A DNA stretch of 64,000 nucleotides, from contig CP053152.1 in the NCBI GenBank assembly GCA_014607495.2, forward strand, positions 10,523,899 through 10,587,898, written 5' to 3'. Numbering within the stretch: the first letter of the stretch is position 1; the number at the start of each line of letters is the position of its first letter. This document shows positions 1-9,433 of this stretch, piece by piece. The stretch is from Carposina sasakii. Lineage: Eukaryota; Arthropoda; Insecta; Lepidoptera; Carposinidae. Under the pieces are notes generated by a model. It saw only the letters and a program-made list of their open reading frames with translations, made no database searches and was not told the origin of the DNA. A program made the position numbers and the translations under genes.

Positions 1-240
1 TCAAATTTTACAGCGACTAATACGTGAATGTCGAGCGATAAGACTCTGCGACATGTTGCCTAATTAAAACGCAGCTTTGTACTAAATATTTAATATTACT
101 GGTATATATTAAGAGAAAAAATACTAAATATAATTTTATTTCAGTTTATTTTTAATATTCATAAAAGTATGCTTGGAAAGGAACGGTAATGAATGAATGG
201 AACGAATAATCCTGCTCAACATAATTTTAGGCCCGGTTGT

Positions 241-251
241 TTGGTCGATTT
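241..251. repeat. Left target-site duplication of RTE LINE
   Basis: TTGGTCGATTT occurs here and again at 3426-3436, exactly flanking the RTE element. The bases just outside and just inside differ, so the duplication is 11 bp. This marks both element boundaries. Confidence 0.85.
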
Positions 252-3200
252 CATCATTCATCATTTACAGCCCTGAGAAGTCCACTGTTGGACATAGGCC
301 TCCCCCAACAACCTCCACTCCGACCGGTCGGAAGCAGCCTGCATCCAACCGACGCCCGCAACCTTGGCCAGGTCATCCGTCCACCTCGCGGGTGGCCTTC
401 CCACGCTGCGCTTGCCGATACGTGGTATCCACTCTAGAACTTTCCGACTCCATCGGCCATCAGTTCTTCGAGCTATGTGCCCTGCCCATTGCCACTTCAG
501 CTTGCTGGACCGTTCAGCTATGTCGGTGATCTTTGTACGTCTGCGGATCTCCTCATTTCTGATTCGATCACGCAGAGAGATCCCAAGCATAGCTCTCTCC
601 ATCGCTCGCTGTGCGATCCTGAGCTTTTTTATGAGGCACATAGTTAGAGACCACGTCTCGGCACCGTAGGTCATCACCGGCAGCACGCACTGGTTGAACA
701 CCTTCGTCTTTAAGGACTGGGGTATCTTGGACACAAATAAGCTTCGTAGTTTCCCGAACGCTGCCCAGCCGAGTTGGATTCGCCGAGTTACCTCCTTCTC
801 AAAGTTGGACTTACCTAGTTTGACCGTCTGTCCCAGGTAAACATACTCGTCAACAACTTCAAGCATCGAGCTCCCAACCAGTACAGGAGTGGGCGGCACA
901 TGGACGTTCGACATGATCTTCGTCTTGTCCATGTTCATCTTCAGGCCCACCTGTTGGGAGACTCGATTGAGGCCATCGAGCATTGTGCTTAGATCCTTCA
1001 GCGATTCTGCCATGACCACGATGTCGTCTGCGAACCGAAGGTGAGTGATGTATTCGCCATTGATATTGATGCCGAGTCCTTTCCATTCGAGAAGCTTAAA
1101 GGCGTCTTCCACTGCATTGGTGAAGAGCTTCGGAGAAATAACATCTCCTTGTCTCACTCCCCTCTGCAAAGAAATCGGCTCAGTGCTCCGCTCCTGTACT
1201 CGTACCGACATGGTGGCATTGCTGTATAAACACTTCAGCACTTCGATATATCGATGGTCAATATGGCACCGCTGGAGAGACCGCAACACTGCCCATGTCT
1301 CGATCGAATCAAAGGCCTTCTCATAGTCCACGAACGCTAGGCATAGTGGCCGATTATACTCTTCCGTTTTTTGTATAATCTGCCGTAGCGTGTGGATATG
1401 ATCTATGGTACTAAACCCTTTTCGGAAACCGGCTTGTTCGGGAGGCTGGAAGTCATCAAACCTGCGAGCAAGACGATTCGTGATTACCCTTGAAAACAAC
1501 TTGTAGACATGGCTCAGAAGCGAGATGGGTCTATAGTTCTTCAGCAAGGCTTTATCGCCTTTTTTAAAGAACAGCACCACCACACTTCTGTTCCATGCTT
1601 CCGGCGTTACCCCTTCGAGCAGGACGGAATTGAAGAGCCTTTGGAGGACCTTCAGTACCGGAGTTCCACCCGCTCTTAGAAGCTCTGTTGTAATTCCATC
1701 GTCGCCCGGCGCTTTGTTGTTTTTGAGTTGTTTAAGGGCAGTCCTAATCTCGTACAGGCTGATATCCGGGATGTCTTCAGTATAGTGTCGGGTGAGCTTG
1801 GCTCTTGGGTCTTTGCCTAATCTAACAGGTTTAGCGACCGAGGTATATAGCTGTCCATAGAACCTCTCAATCTCCCTTAGCACCTCTGGTATGGTAGACG
1901 CTACACTGCCGTCCTCTGTCTTCAGCTTCGTCAACTGGCTCTGCCCAATAGATAATTCTCTCGCGAACACTTTGGAGCCTTGGTTTCGCTCTATTGTCTC
2001 CTTAATGCAGCGAGTATTAAAGCTGCGGATGTCGTGTCGCAGAGACTTGGAGATACGTCTATTGAGCTGCCGATATGCTTCAGCGTCATCAGAGGACTGC
2101 AGAGACATTGCGCGCCTTTCCGCCATGAGGTTGAGGGTATGACCAGTTAGTTTCTGGGGTCTATTTCTACGGTTAGGTCTAAAGAATTTAGACCCCACCG
2201 TGTGGACAGTTTCTACCAGCCTGTTATTTATATCGTCCACTGACATGCAATCCTCTAGGCAAGCAAAGCGGTTTGTCAGCTCGAGTTGAAAGCTCTCGGG
2301 GTTTTGAATGTGCACGGATGAGGGTCGGAGTGTAGACTTCACTAGTCGTGATCTCTCCCGTTTGACATTAATATTCAATGTGCCTCGAACCATTCGGTGA
2401 TCGCTACCGGTTTTCACCCTGTTGATCACTGAGACATCATTGAATATCCGTCTATCGGTGGTCAATATGAAGTCTATCTCGTTCCTCGTGTGCTTGTTGG
2501 GATGGAGCCAGGTCCATTTCCTATGAGGCGGCTTCTTGAAGAAGGAGTTCATCATAAAGAGTCCCTCCATCTCTAGAAAATCGGCCAGCCTCTGGCCCCT
2601 GGGGTTCCTGTCGCCGGATCCAAATTGTCCCACTTTCAACTCATTCTCACCCCGCTTGCCCAGTTTCGCATTGAAGTCCCCCATAACAACACAGAAATGA
2701 GTTTTAGAGGTATGTATGGCTGTACTTATGTCCTCATACATAACCTCCACCTCGTCATCTGGATGCGTCGAGGTCGGCGCGTATACCTGGATGACCTTCA
2801 ACGAGTACCTTTTTGATACTCTGAGTATCAGGTATGCTACCCTGCTCGATACACTCGTGATGGATTCGATGTTGTTTACGAGGGACTTGTGGACGATAAA
2901 CCCAACACCACCCTGGGACTTATGATCACCTTCCCGGTGGTAGAGTAAGTTGCCAGATTTCAGGGTTATCGTATCCTCGCCCTGTCTTCGGACCTCAGAT
3001 AACCCTACAATTTCCCACCGCAACTTACTCATTTCCTCTTCCAGCTCATCGAGCTTTGTGTCCTCCCTCAGCGTGCGCGCATTGTACGTCACCAGCGATA
3101 ACCCACGCTTATGGTCCATTTTCGAAGCATTAGTCGTCGTACAGTTGGAACCCGCCCGGGGATTCTTAGCACCCCTGGCTCCGGCACTTGACCGGCGCCT

Positions 3201-3425
3201 GTCGGACACGCCAGTGTCGCCTCCGGAGCCGCCGGGCACTTGGGGCCTTCCTAGATTACTACTCATGGGGGGGGGGGGGGGGTTTGGACCGTAACCCGCC
3301 ACGCTGGTCCAATGCGTGTTGGCGGGTCGCCAGAGCCTCGTTCGTTGTTCTGCAGGGTGCACCGCGAGCAGGTGAGGATGGCTTGGGTCCCGTTAGAAGT
3401 TATATGGGACCCCATACACCCCCGA
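252..3425 (-). mobile_element. Full-length RTE-clade non-LTR retrotransposon
   Basis: A minus-strand LINE of about 3.17 kb bounded by a perfect 11-bp target duplication. The 3' end lies on the left and finishes in a short imperfect ATG/TGA-type tail (read as CATCATTCATCAT on the plus strand), as RTE elements do instead of using poly(A). The 3' UTR is very short. One ORF fills nearly the whole element, and about 63 bp of 5' UTR lie between the ORF start and the right-hand duplication. The same 3' end is found again at 14716-14820. Placement in RTE rather than another LINE clade rests on the single EN-RT ORF, the short 3' UTR and the trinucleotide tail. Confidence 0.85.
261..3362 (-). CDS. RTE endonuclease-reverse transcriptase polyprotein
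   Basis: Uninterrupted 1033-codon ORF. An apurinic/apyrimidinic-type endonuclease spans about residues 88-330: TYNARTL near 92-98, LSEVR at 121-125 (catalytic Glu), GDFN at 228-231, and a terminal SDH at 320-322. A connector leads to a reverse transcriptase at about 540-860 with DYEKAFD (679-685), RQGD (737-740) and the catalytic FADD (777-780). The C-terminal region continues to 1033. The family nicks target DNA and primes reverse transcription on the nick. No gag-like ORF1 is present, as is usual for RTE. The first 80 residues are low-complexity and include a proline run coded by a 16-G tract (3267-3282), so the true start may be the Met at about residue 82, just before the endonuclease. 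No frameshift or missing catalytic residue is visible, so it may be functional. Confidence 0.85.
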   Translation of the reverse strand: MHPAEQRTRLWRPANTHWTSVAGYGPNPPPPPMSSNLGRPQVPGGSGGDTGVSDRRRSSAGARGAKNPRAGSNCTTTNASKMDHKRGLSLVTYNARTLREDTKLDELEEEMSKLRWEIVGLSEVRRQGEDTITLKSGNLLYHREGDHKSQGGVGFIVHKSLVNNIESITSVSSRVAYLILRVSKRYSLKVIQVYAPTSTHPDDEVEVMYEDISTAIHTSKTHFCVVMGDFNAKLGKRGENELKVGQFGSGDRNPRGQRLADFLEMEGLFMMNSFFKKPPHRKWTWLHPNKHTRNEIDFILTTDRRIFNDVSVINRVKTGSDHRMVRGTLNINVKRERSRLVKSTLRPSSVHIQNPESFQLELTNRFACLEDCMSVDDINNRLVETVHTVGSKFFRPNRRNRPQKLTGHTLNLMAERRAMSLQSSDDAEAYRQLNRRISKSLRHDIRSFNTRCIKETIERNQGSKVFARELSIGQSQLTKLKTEDGSVASTIPEVLREIERFYGQLYTSVAKPVRLGKDPRAKLTRHYTEDIPDISLYEIRTALKQLKNNKAPGDDGITTELLRAGGTPVLKVLQRLFNSVLLEGVTPEAWNRSVVVLFFKKGDKALLKNYRPISLLSHVYKLFSRVITNRLARRFDDFQPPEQAGFRKGFSTIDHIHTLRQIIQKTEEYNRPLCLAFVDYEKAFDSIETWAVLRSLQRCHIDHRYIEVLKCLYSNATMSVRVQERSTEPISLQRGVRQGDVISPKLFTNAVEDAFKLLEWKGLGININGEYITHLRFADDIVVMAESLKDLSTMLDGLNRVSQQVGLKMNMDKTKIMSNVHVPPTPVLVGSSMLEVVDEYVYLGQTVKLGKSNFEKEVTRRIQLGWAAFGKLRSLFVSKIPQSLKTKVFNQCVLPVMTYGAETWSLTMCLIKKLRIAQRAMERAMLGISLRDRIRNEEIRRRTKITDIAERSSKLKWQWAGHIARRTDGRWSRKVLEWIPRIGKRSVGRPPARWTDDLAKVAGVGWMQAASDRSEWRLLGEAYVQQWTSQGCK

Positions 3426-3436
3426 TTGGTCGATTT
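3426..3436. repeat. Right target-site duplication of RTE LINE
   Basis: TTGGTCGATTT, identical to 241-251; marks the 5' end of the minus-strand RTE insertion. Confidence 0.85.
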
Positions 3437-6400
3437 AACTATAGTTATTTCAACAATTTGTCAGTTCAACTAATAGTTGTAACAGAAACACGTTGTTCTA
3501 AATATTATTTGAGTATAGTAAAAAACAAGCAATCCTACTGATATTACAAACGCGAAATTTTGTGAAGATGGTAATTGTATATAAATTTAATAAAAAGTCA
3601 GAATCTGTGACGTATTTTTACCAATAATAAGCTTGACTACAGATTAAACAACGATTAAATAAATGGCTGAGAGAGAAAGGGATAGGTAGGACAAATTTTA
3701 TGTTTAGGTTTAAGTGCCACAGTCAGAATCGAATGGATCTTAAATGTGTTTTCTATAGAAGTTGTTTAGACGATGCTTAAAACGTTAGACCTTGTCTAAC
3801 CCACAAAACGGGAGTTTAGACATTGCTTCGTGATTATTTTGTAATAACACCGCTTGAAATCTTCTTGATTATAGCAATCTTAGATAAAAATAACTTTGCA
3901 AGAAAAAGGATAAATTCATGCGTAACAAAAAAAATATTTTATAACTACTAAGACATATAAAAAAATTAAACAAACGCATCGAAAATATCAAAATGTGAAA
4001 TAAAAAGTACCTAATGGAACTCTCTTAATGAACAGAAGAAGTTACGGGAAAGTGCTTAAAATTTATTTACCTCAAACATAAAACATCGGCATTCAAAGTG
4101 TTCCGAAGCCCGCTTCAGACGTTCGAGCACACAAAGTAAATTGCGAATAGAAAATATTGAAAGCGAGCTATGAGCATCAAAAATACTGACGTTGAATATT
4201 GTTAATGAACTTAATGAGTGGAGAAAATAGGGAAATGGGAGTTCCATAGCTCCCCGCTTGAAAGCATCTCGCAAGTTTCAATTCTGGCTGGAAGAACATA
4301 GGACTCGCAACTTCGGAACAAAATGAAATGCAACATTAAGAAAATAAAGCCTAATTATCTGTCTCTTCATTTAACTGTACGTTTCCGTTAATTACCGCCA
4401 CGATCAATGTTCTACCAGCGTGCTTCTCTTGAAATCTCATAACAAGACATATATCATTATAAAGACAATTAAAATACGAATAATAATAAGATGTTTTATA
4501 ATTCGTGTTTATTATAAATACAATTGTGTATTTTCAAATTCGCTAAGATCGGTCATCGTAGCAACATAAAATGACCGGGGAATGTATACATATATGCAGA
4601 TCAATGTACATTATCATTTTAAACCACGTTTTTGAAAAAACTTAAACATTACTAAAATAGTGGCCTTATTAGGAGCACTAACTGAAATTTTCACATAGAC
4701 ACGTCATCTTCAAAAATACACGGGTACGTTCTCATAGTTTAGCTTACCATAAACGGACTTTGTGAGTAATTTAAGTAATAAATAATGGCCGCCAGTGAGC
4801 TAACTTGGATAAGAGGAACGAGCAATAACTAGCCAGATCTGGGTTGGAATTCTCAGAAGGCCAATTACGAAATTCTAATAATATCTTTAATTTCGTTACT
4901 CAAAATCCATAAAATCTTATTCATATTGTATTATGTTTGATTGTATTTAATGTACACTATACTGCTTATTAATAAGTACAAGTGCAAATACCGTGCAAAT
5001 AATTGATTTTGTGGCAAGGATATAAACAAAAATATCTGTGATGGATGACAAAAAAAAATGCATACAATTACAATACAATCCAGTCCAAGTGTGTTAGGTA
5101 TATAAATTCAACAGATTTTGATTAATTTTCACAGCTTTATTTCAAGTTAAACCACCTACTAATAATTGTTTCACTAAACCCAATCTACTTCGGGTCAGAC
5201 ATAAATTTTATTGGATCAAGTAGAATACATCAGCTGTTCTTCGCATAACTTAACTTGTTGATCAATGGCGTACAAACACTACAGCAACAGTTCTCACGAC
5301 AATGCAATTTGTTGCAGTCAAGATTAATGTAAATACTCTACAGTAACAATTTGTTCAATTTTAATTTACAAAGTGCAGAAAACTCGTAGCGAAACAAAAC
5401 GTAAAAAGTATTCCTAGAATACTTGGACACGTAATACAATGCCTGGATTTAGACTCAAATTTCGAGATTTTAAATATTACAATGTACTTCGACGAACTGC
5501 ACTGCGGGCTCTGTAAATTCCATTTAGCTAAATAGCTTTTGAGAAAGATAAGAATCTACCCATACAATGCTTGCCTGCTTCGAGCGGGAAACTGAGAAAA
5601 TTGAAAATAGAGTCTCCAAGTGAGTCTGCGACTTCGATGGTCCGATTTCAGGTAACCCAAGATTCAGAATTGCCTCGGTCGTAAAAATTTAACTTTCACC
5701 GGCGATTTACAGGCGTTACGGACGCAGTAAAAGGTTATCTCGGTTTTAATAAGTATATAAGGATTGGAGATGTACCTGTGAGGAGGGATTTACATAATCA
5801 TTACCATACCTGGCGCACTGGCGGCGTATTATGCCCGGGAGGTTAATAATGCTATTTTCTCGCCACGTTTTCACGTTGCTATTTCACGTTATCGAGCCCC
5901 TTTATCTGCGACGTCATTGTTACTAGCCACTCGTCGAGCTCCTTGCTCCCGTAATAAGCCATAGAATCGGTCTGCCCTATTCAATGAATCCACTTCATTT
6001 GCTTAATAATTTTAAAAGGTGTGGTGTTTGCTATTTTCGGAGAAGCTTTTATGCTGGAAACTGTTTTTCGGGTTTTCATCTTCTTAGGCAATAAGGATTA
6101 CTCTGCTCTATTTTAGGCTAAAATGTGAAGATGTCTTCACTGATTTTGATGAAATTTTCTATTTGTGTTTAAGTGAGTTTCTGAAAAGGATCAGGCAATT
6201 TATTAATTTCCAATTGTATTGAAATTTCCGTTTTTTAAAAGAGTTATTTTACTCTAAGTGAATATATACATATAGGTATACCTAACATAGTGCTACCGTA
6301 TAACCACTAATTTCATAACTATATTTGCTGTACCATTAATAGTAACAATTAAATAAAGTGCCTAAATTCCCTGAAAACATAAGGAATGTGTGTCGGTGCG

Positions 6401-6733
6401 TACATTTGCACTTGTGAGGAAGTTGACACGACTCCTGTCTGTTTCACGCATCGAAGCCTACATCTTCTTAAATACTTTCGCGAATAATGTCATCCCGATA
6501 TGGAATTACAGCTGCTTTTATTTGACGACTGAAAAGCGCCTTTGTTAATAAAATGATTAGTTAATTAATATAATCCGTTAGGATATGGTTGATCGTTTCA
6601 TCTTTAAACATTGTGCTGAGGGATTCAGCTTTGTTTGCCGAGATTTGGCTAGTGTATAGCTATCGGGATGAAAAATAACGATGCCAATATGTAATTTGAA
6701 AAAGAGATGGTACAATTCGTCATCCTAGTAATT
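3437..6733. other. Non-coding stretch, no gene seen
   Basis: AT-rich sequence with stops in all frames and only short random ORFs. Around 5540-5960 the GC content rises and low-complexity AT tracts disappear. That sub-block could be a regulatory element, but nothing in it is diagnostic. Confidence 0.5.
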
Positions 6734-6808
6734 GACCCGGTAGCTCAGTGGTTAGAGCGGCTGGCACGGTTTGCAGTGGTCGTGGGTTCGATTCCCACTC
6801 GGGTGAAG
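6734..6808 (+). ncRNA. tRNA-like sequence (pseudo-tRNA or SINE head)
   Basis: A near-tRNA of about 74 nt. The acceptor arm pairs 6 of 7 (ACCCGG with the CGGGT-side strand). The D arm GCTC/GAGC is perfect, as is the T arm GTGGG-TTCGATT-CCCAC. RNA polymerase III A box (TAGCTCAGTGG) and B box (GGTTCGATTCC) are intact, and a T5 run (candidate Pol III terminator) follows within about 12 bp. The anticodon arm does not fold: at best 3 of 5 pairs form, and position 33 is not T. It is therefore unlikely to be a working tRNA. No long SINE body is obvious downstream. Confidence 0.55.
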
Positions 6809-6811
6809 AAT

Positions 6812-7761
6812 TCTTTTTCATTTCTTTATTAATAATTTTATAATAAAATGATTTGTATATTTGGATTGTGCAAACAAATAATTTGTGTGTTTTAATAGCT
6901 TTAATTTAATTAACTACAAGCATAGACAAAACATTGAATTTTTGTAAGTCTACATTCAGTTTCATTAGGTTACAGCAGAGCCCGGAGTGTATATCGGCCA
7001 AAACTTCTCAAACCAATAACTAAGAAAACACCCGACTGTGACCCAGTGTTACTCTGTCGACTTTAACACATTTTATGATACCTCTCAAGCGCAATTGCTA
7101 AATGCTGGTTAGGCTCTAGAATGTACCAAAAAAAATATATATACATCTATTTCTTCTGGCGTAGTCAGGTAAAAATGGAACAACATATTCTCATAAAAAC
7201 TCGTAACAATTTCTTCACAACTAATGTTTCCAAATCAAGACTGGGCTCTGCACTCATCAAAGAGCGATAAATAATGCACCGCGTATTCCTTACGCTGTTA
7301 GAGTCAGCAATGCGTAATCATATAGACATGATTTAGTATTAAGAATAACCCGGGCCAAGTTACGCATTGCCCAATAAATCTGAACTTTGCGAAAGTAATT
7401 CTGTATCTATACTTGAGATATTCTTGTCTCCTAAGATAAGTACTTCGTAATCTGCTGAGTATGCTACATGAGATCGCGTTCGTGTTTTGCGAGCGGCTCT
7501 CGTTTTGTAGATAAAAAGGTTTTATCTTATATTATAGTGTCATTTATTTTACCTATATTTGGGTTTTGTAAGCGATCATTTAAATTTACACGTAGGTTAT
7601 TAGGTCTTACCGAAATATTTAACTTAATGTAACGTGACTTAGTGAAGTCACATAAAATTCTACCATAAATATTAGGAACGACAAAATTGTTTTTTTTTTA
7701 AAGCCATTCACACTACTCGTAGTTGGTCTGAATCTTTTTTTATTTAATCAGCAGGTTCTAA
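6812..7761. other. Non-coding stretch, no gene seen
   Basis: AT-rich sequence between the tRNA-like element and the Helitron. No coding, repeat or structural signal recognised. Confidence 0.5.
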
Positions 7762-8080
7762 TCTATACTAATATTATAAAGCTGAAGAGTTTGTTTGTTT
7801 GTTTGTTTGTTTGATTGAACGCGCTAATCTCCGGAACTACTGGGTCGAATTAAAAAATTCTTTTTGTGTTGGATAGTCCATTTATCGAGGAAGGCTTTAG
7901 GCTATATATCATCACAGTGCGACCAATAGGGACGAAGAATAAGAGGAAAATGTGGAAAAAACGGGGAAAATTATTCAACTTTGGAGACTTCCGTTGCGTG
8001 CGCTGCGTAAACGGTTCAAGTTATCCAAAAAATATGCATGAAAGAATAAAATGACGTAGAAATGATATGAAAGAAAAAAA

Positions 8081-8288
8081 TTGAAGGTCTAGACTGCCTG
8101 ATGCAGAACCCTTAGCAGCCCAGCTAAACTTTGAGAGATATGAAAATACCGTCTTAGGAAAAGTTGCTCAGCATGATAAGCACTTTCTAATAACGTAATA
8201 AAATTGAAGGTCTAGATAACCTGATGCAGAACCCTTAACAGCCCAGCTAAATTTTGAGAGATATGAAAATACCGTCTTAGGAAAAGTT
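8081..8288. repeat. 123-bp tandem duplication inside Helitron
   Basis: TTGAAGGTCTAGA...CTGATGCAGAACCCTTA occurs at 8081 and again at 8204. The second copy is followed by the same TTTTGAGAGATATGAAAATA block. The two copies differ at a few positions, so the duplication is not brand new. It lies just upstream of the helicase remnant. Confidence 0.75.
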
Positions 8289-8290
8289 AT

Positions 8291-8519
8291 TCAACATTTT
8301 AAAAGAATTCAATTCCCTGTTAAGTTATCTTTTGCTGTAACAATTAATAAATCACAGGGGCAAACGTTTAAACACGTTGGAATTGACTTACGTCAAGACT
8401 GCTTTTCACACGGCCAATTATATGTCGCGTTGTCAAGATCGGGTTGCGGAGAAAATCAGTATGTTCTTCTGCCACAAGAAAATAAAACAAAAAATATAAT
8501 TTACGCAGAAGTACTTTAA
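8291..8519 (+). pseudogene. C-terminal remnant of Helitron Pif1-like helicase
   Basis: An open stretch ending at TAA 8517-8519 encodes the last ~70 residues of a Pif1/RecD-type SF1 helicase. It contains [20 protein letters not shown] (motif V region, from 8310) and GQLYVALSR (motif VI with its arginine finger). No Walker A or other N-terminal motif precedes it, and upstream codons belong to a duplicated non-coding-looking unit. It is a truncated gene inside the Helitron at 7762-8567. Confidence 0.75.
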
Positions 8520-8567
8520 AATATTTTATTCTGTTTGTTGACGCGGACGAAGTCGCGGGCAATAGCT

Positions 8568-9312
8568 ATATAATATAATACGTAATAATAATTGAAGACG
8601 TTTTACTTTGACCCAAATAGATTAGTTTTGAATTTCTATACAGTTATCATAAAAACATCCCAAAAGTACACATAAATATACACAATCTCTCGCAAAAATT
8701 TTCGCTTGGGCGGTTAAATGTGCGCTTTGTCAACGAAATAAGAGTTTTTCAGAGGAACAGTTACCTTTATAAGGACTTAACGTCACTGCAAACGGTCGTC
8801 TAAGTATACGGACGCAGCGCCCTCCGGTGGCTGATAACAGAATTATCCGAACGACGCCATCTATCTTTTAAATGTGCACCTTAAGGTTTGTTCACATGTT
8901 TGTCAGTTTGAGCGTTTGATACCTTGTGGAAACTTAGTTTTCTTTGCTTAGTCTTATCCTATTTAGAAACTTCTTACCGAAAATGATTTATGATAAACGG
9001 AATAATAGTTTTAAGTACATACTTAATAATAAATTCAATATGTGCTCGTTAACTGATATTGATTGTTTTTTACTTATTTTAAACGATAACATACTCGTAA
9101 ACTGACGGTGATGTTAAAAATTGTAATATTTTTAAGAATATTAATTTGCCTTTATTTATATTTAAACTCTTATCATTAGTGGCTCAAGTGTAACAACAAT
9201 CTTCAAGTTATATATAAGATAACGTTACAACCCAAAATCTACATGGATTCTCAGTTAAAACCATAATAATAAAATTATAGACAAATTCCTATATAATTTC
9301 ATGTAGCTAAAT
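8568..9312. other. Non-coding stretch, no gene seen
   Basis: AT-rich sequence between the Helitron and the gypsy element, with one GC-richer patch at about 8800-8880. No open frame or known repeat recognised. Confidence 0.45.
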
Positions 9313-9317
9313 ACTAT
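9313..9317. repeat. Left target-site duplication of gypsy element
   Basis: ACTAT directly before the 5' LTR, repeated at 13981-13985 directly after the 3' LTR. Confidence 0.8.
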
Positions 9318-9404
9318 TGTTATGTATGGTGCATTTTGTCTATTAAATACACGTCAGTCAATACCGGATCGTCTTGTTTCATTGACGTGTCTACCCACTT
9401 AACA
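9318..9404 (+). repeat. 5' LTR, 87 bp
   Basis: Starts TGTTATGTATGG and ends CCCACTTAACA, with TGT...ACA ends. It holds an ATTAAATA element that could act as a TATA box. It is identical to 13894-13980. Sequence upstream of the two copies does not match, so the LTR is not longer than this. Confidence 0.88.
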
Positions 9405-9433
9405 CTGGCGACGAGTTTTTATTTAATCTGCGC

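Larger units (their letters stand above)
7762..8567 (+). mobile_element. Helitron deletion derivative
   Basis: The 5' end TCTATACTAATATTATAAAG followed by a (GTTT)n run is the usual start of lepidopteran Helitrons. The 3' end has a GC-rich hairpin region (GCGGACGAAGTCGC, then GGGCAATAGCTA) next to a degenerate CTAG terminus, here CTAT. Between them lies only the tail of the Rep/helicase gene, so replication initiator and most helicase motifs have been lost. A 123-bp unit beginning TTGAAGGTCTAGA is repeated in tandem (8081 and 8204, second copy partial). Helitrons move by rolling-circle replication; this copy cannot encode its own machinery. Confidence 0.7.

Noticed and set aside
6734..6808. 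Functional tRNA gene
   Set aside because: The anticodon stem pairs at most 3 of 5 and position 33 is not T.
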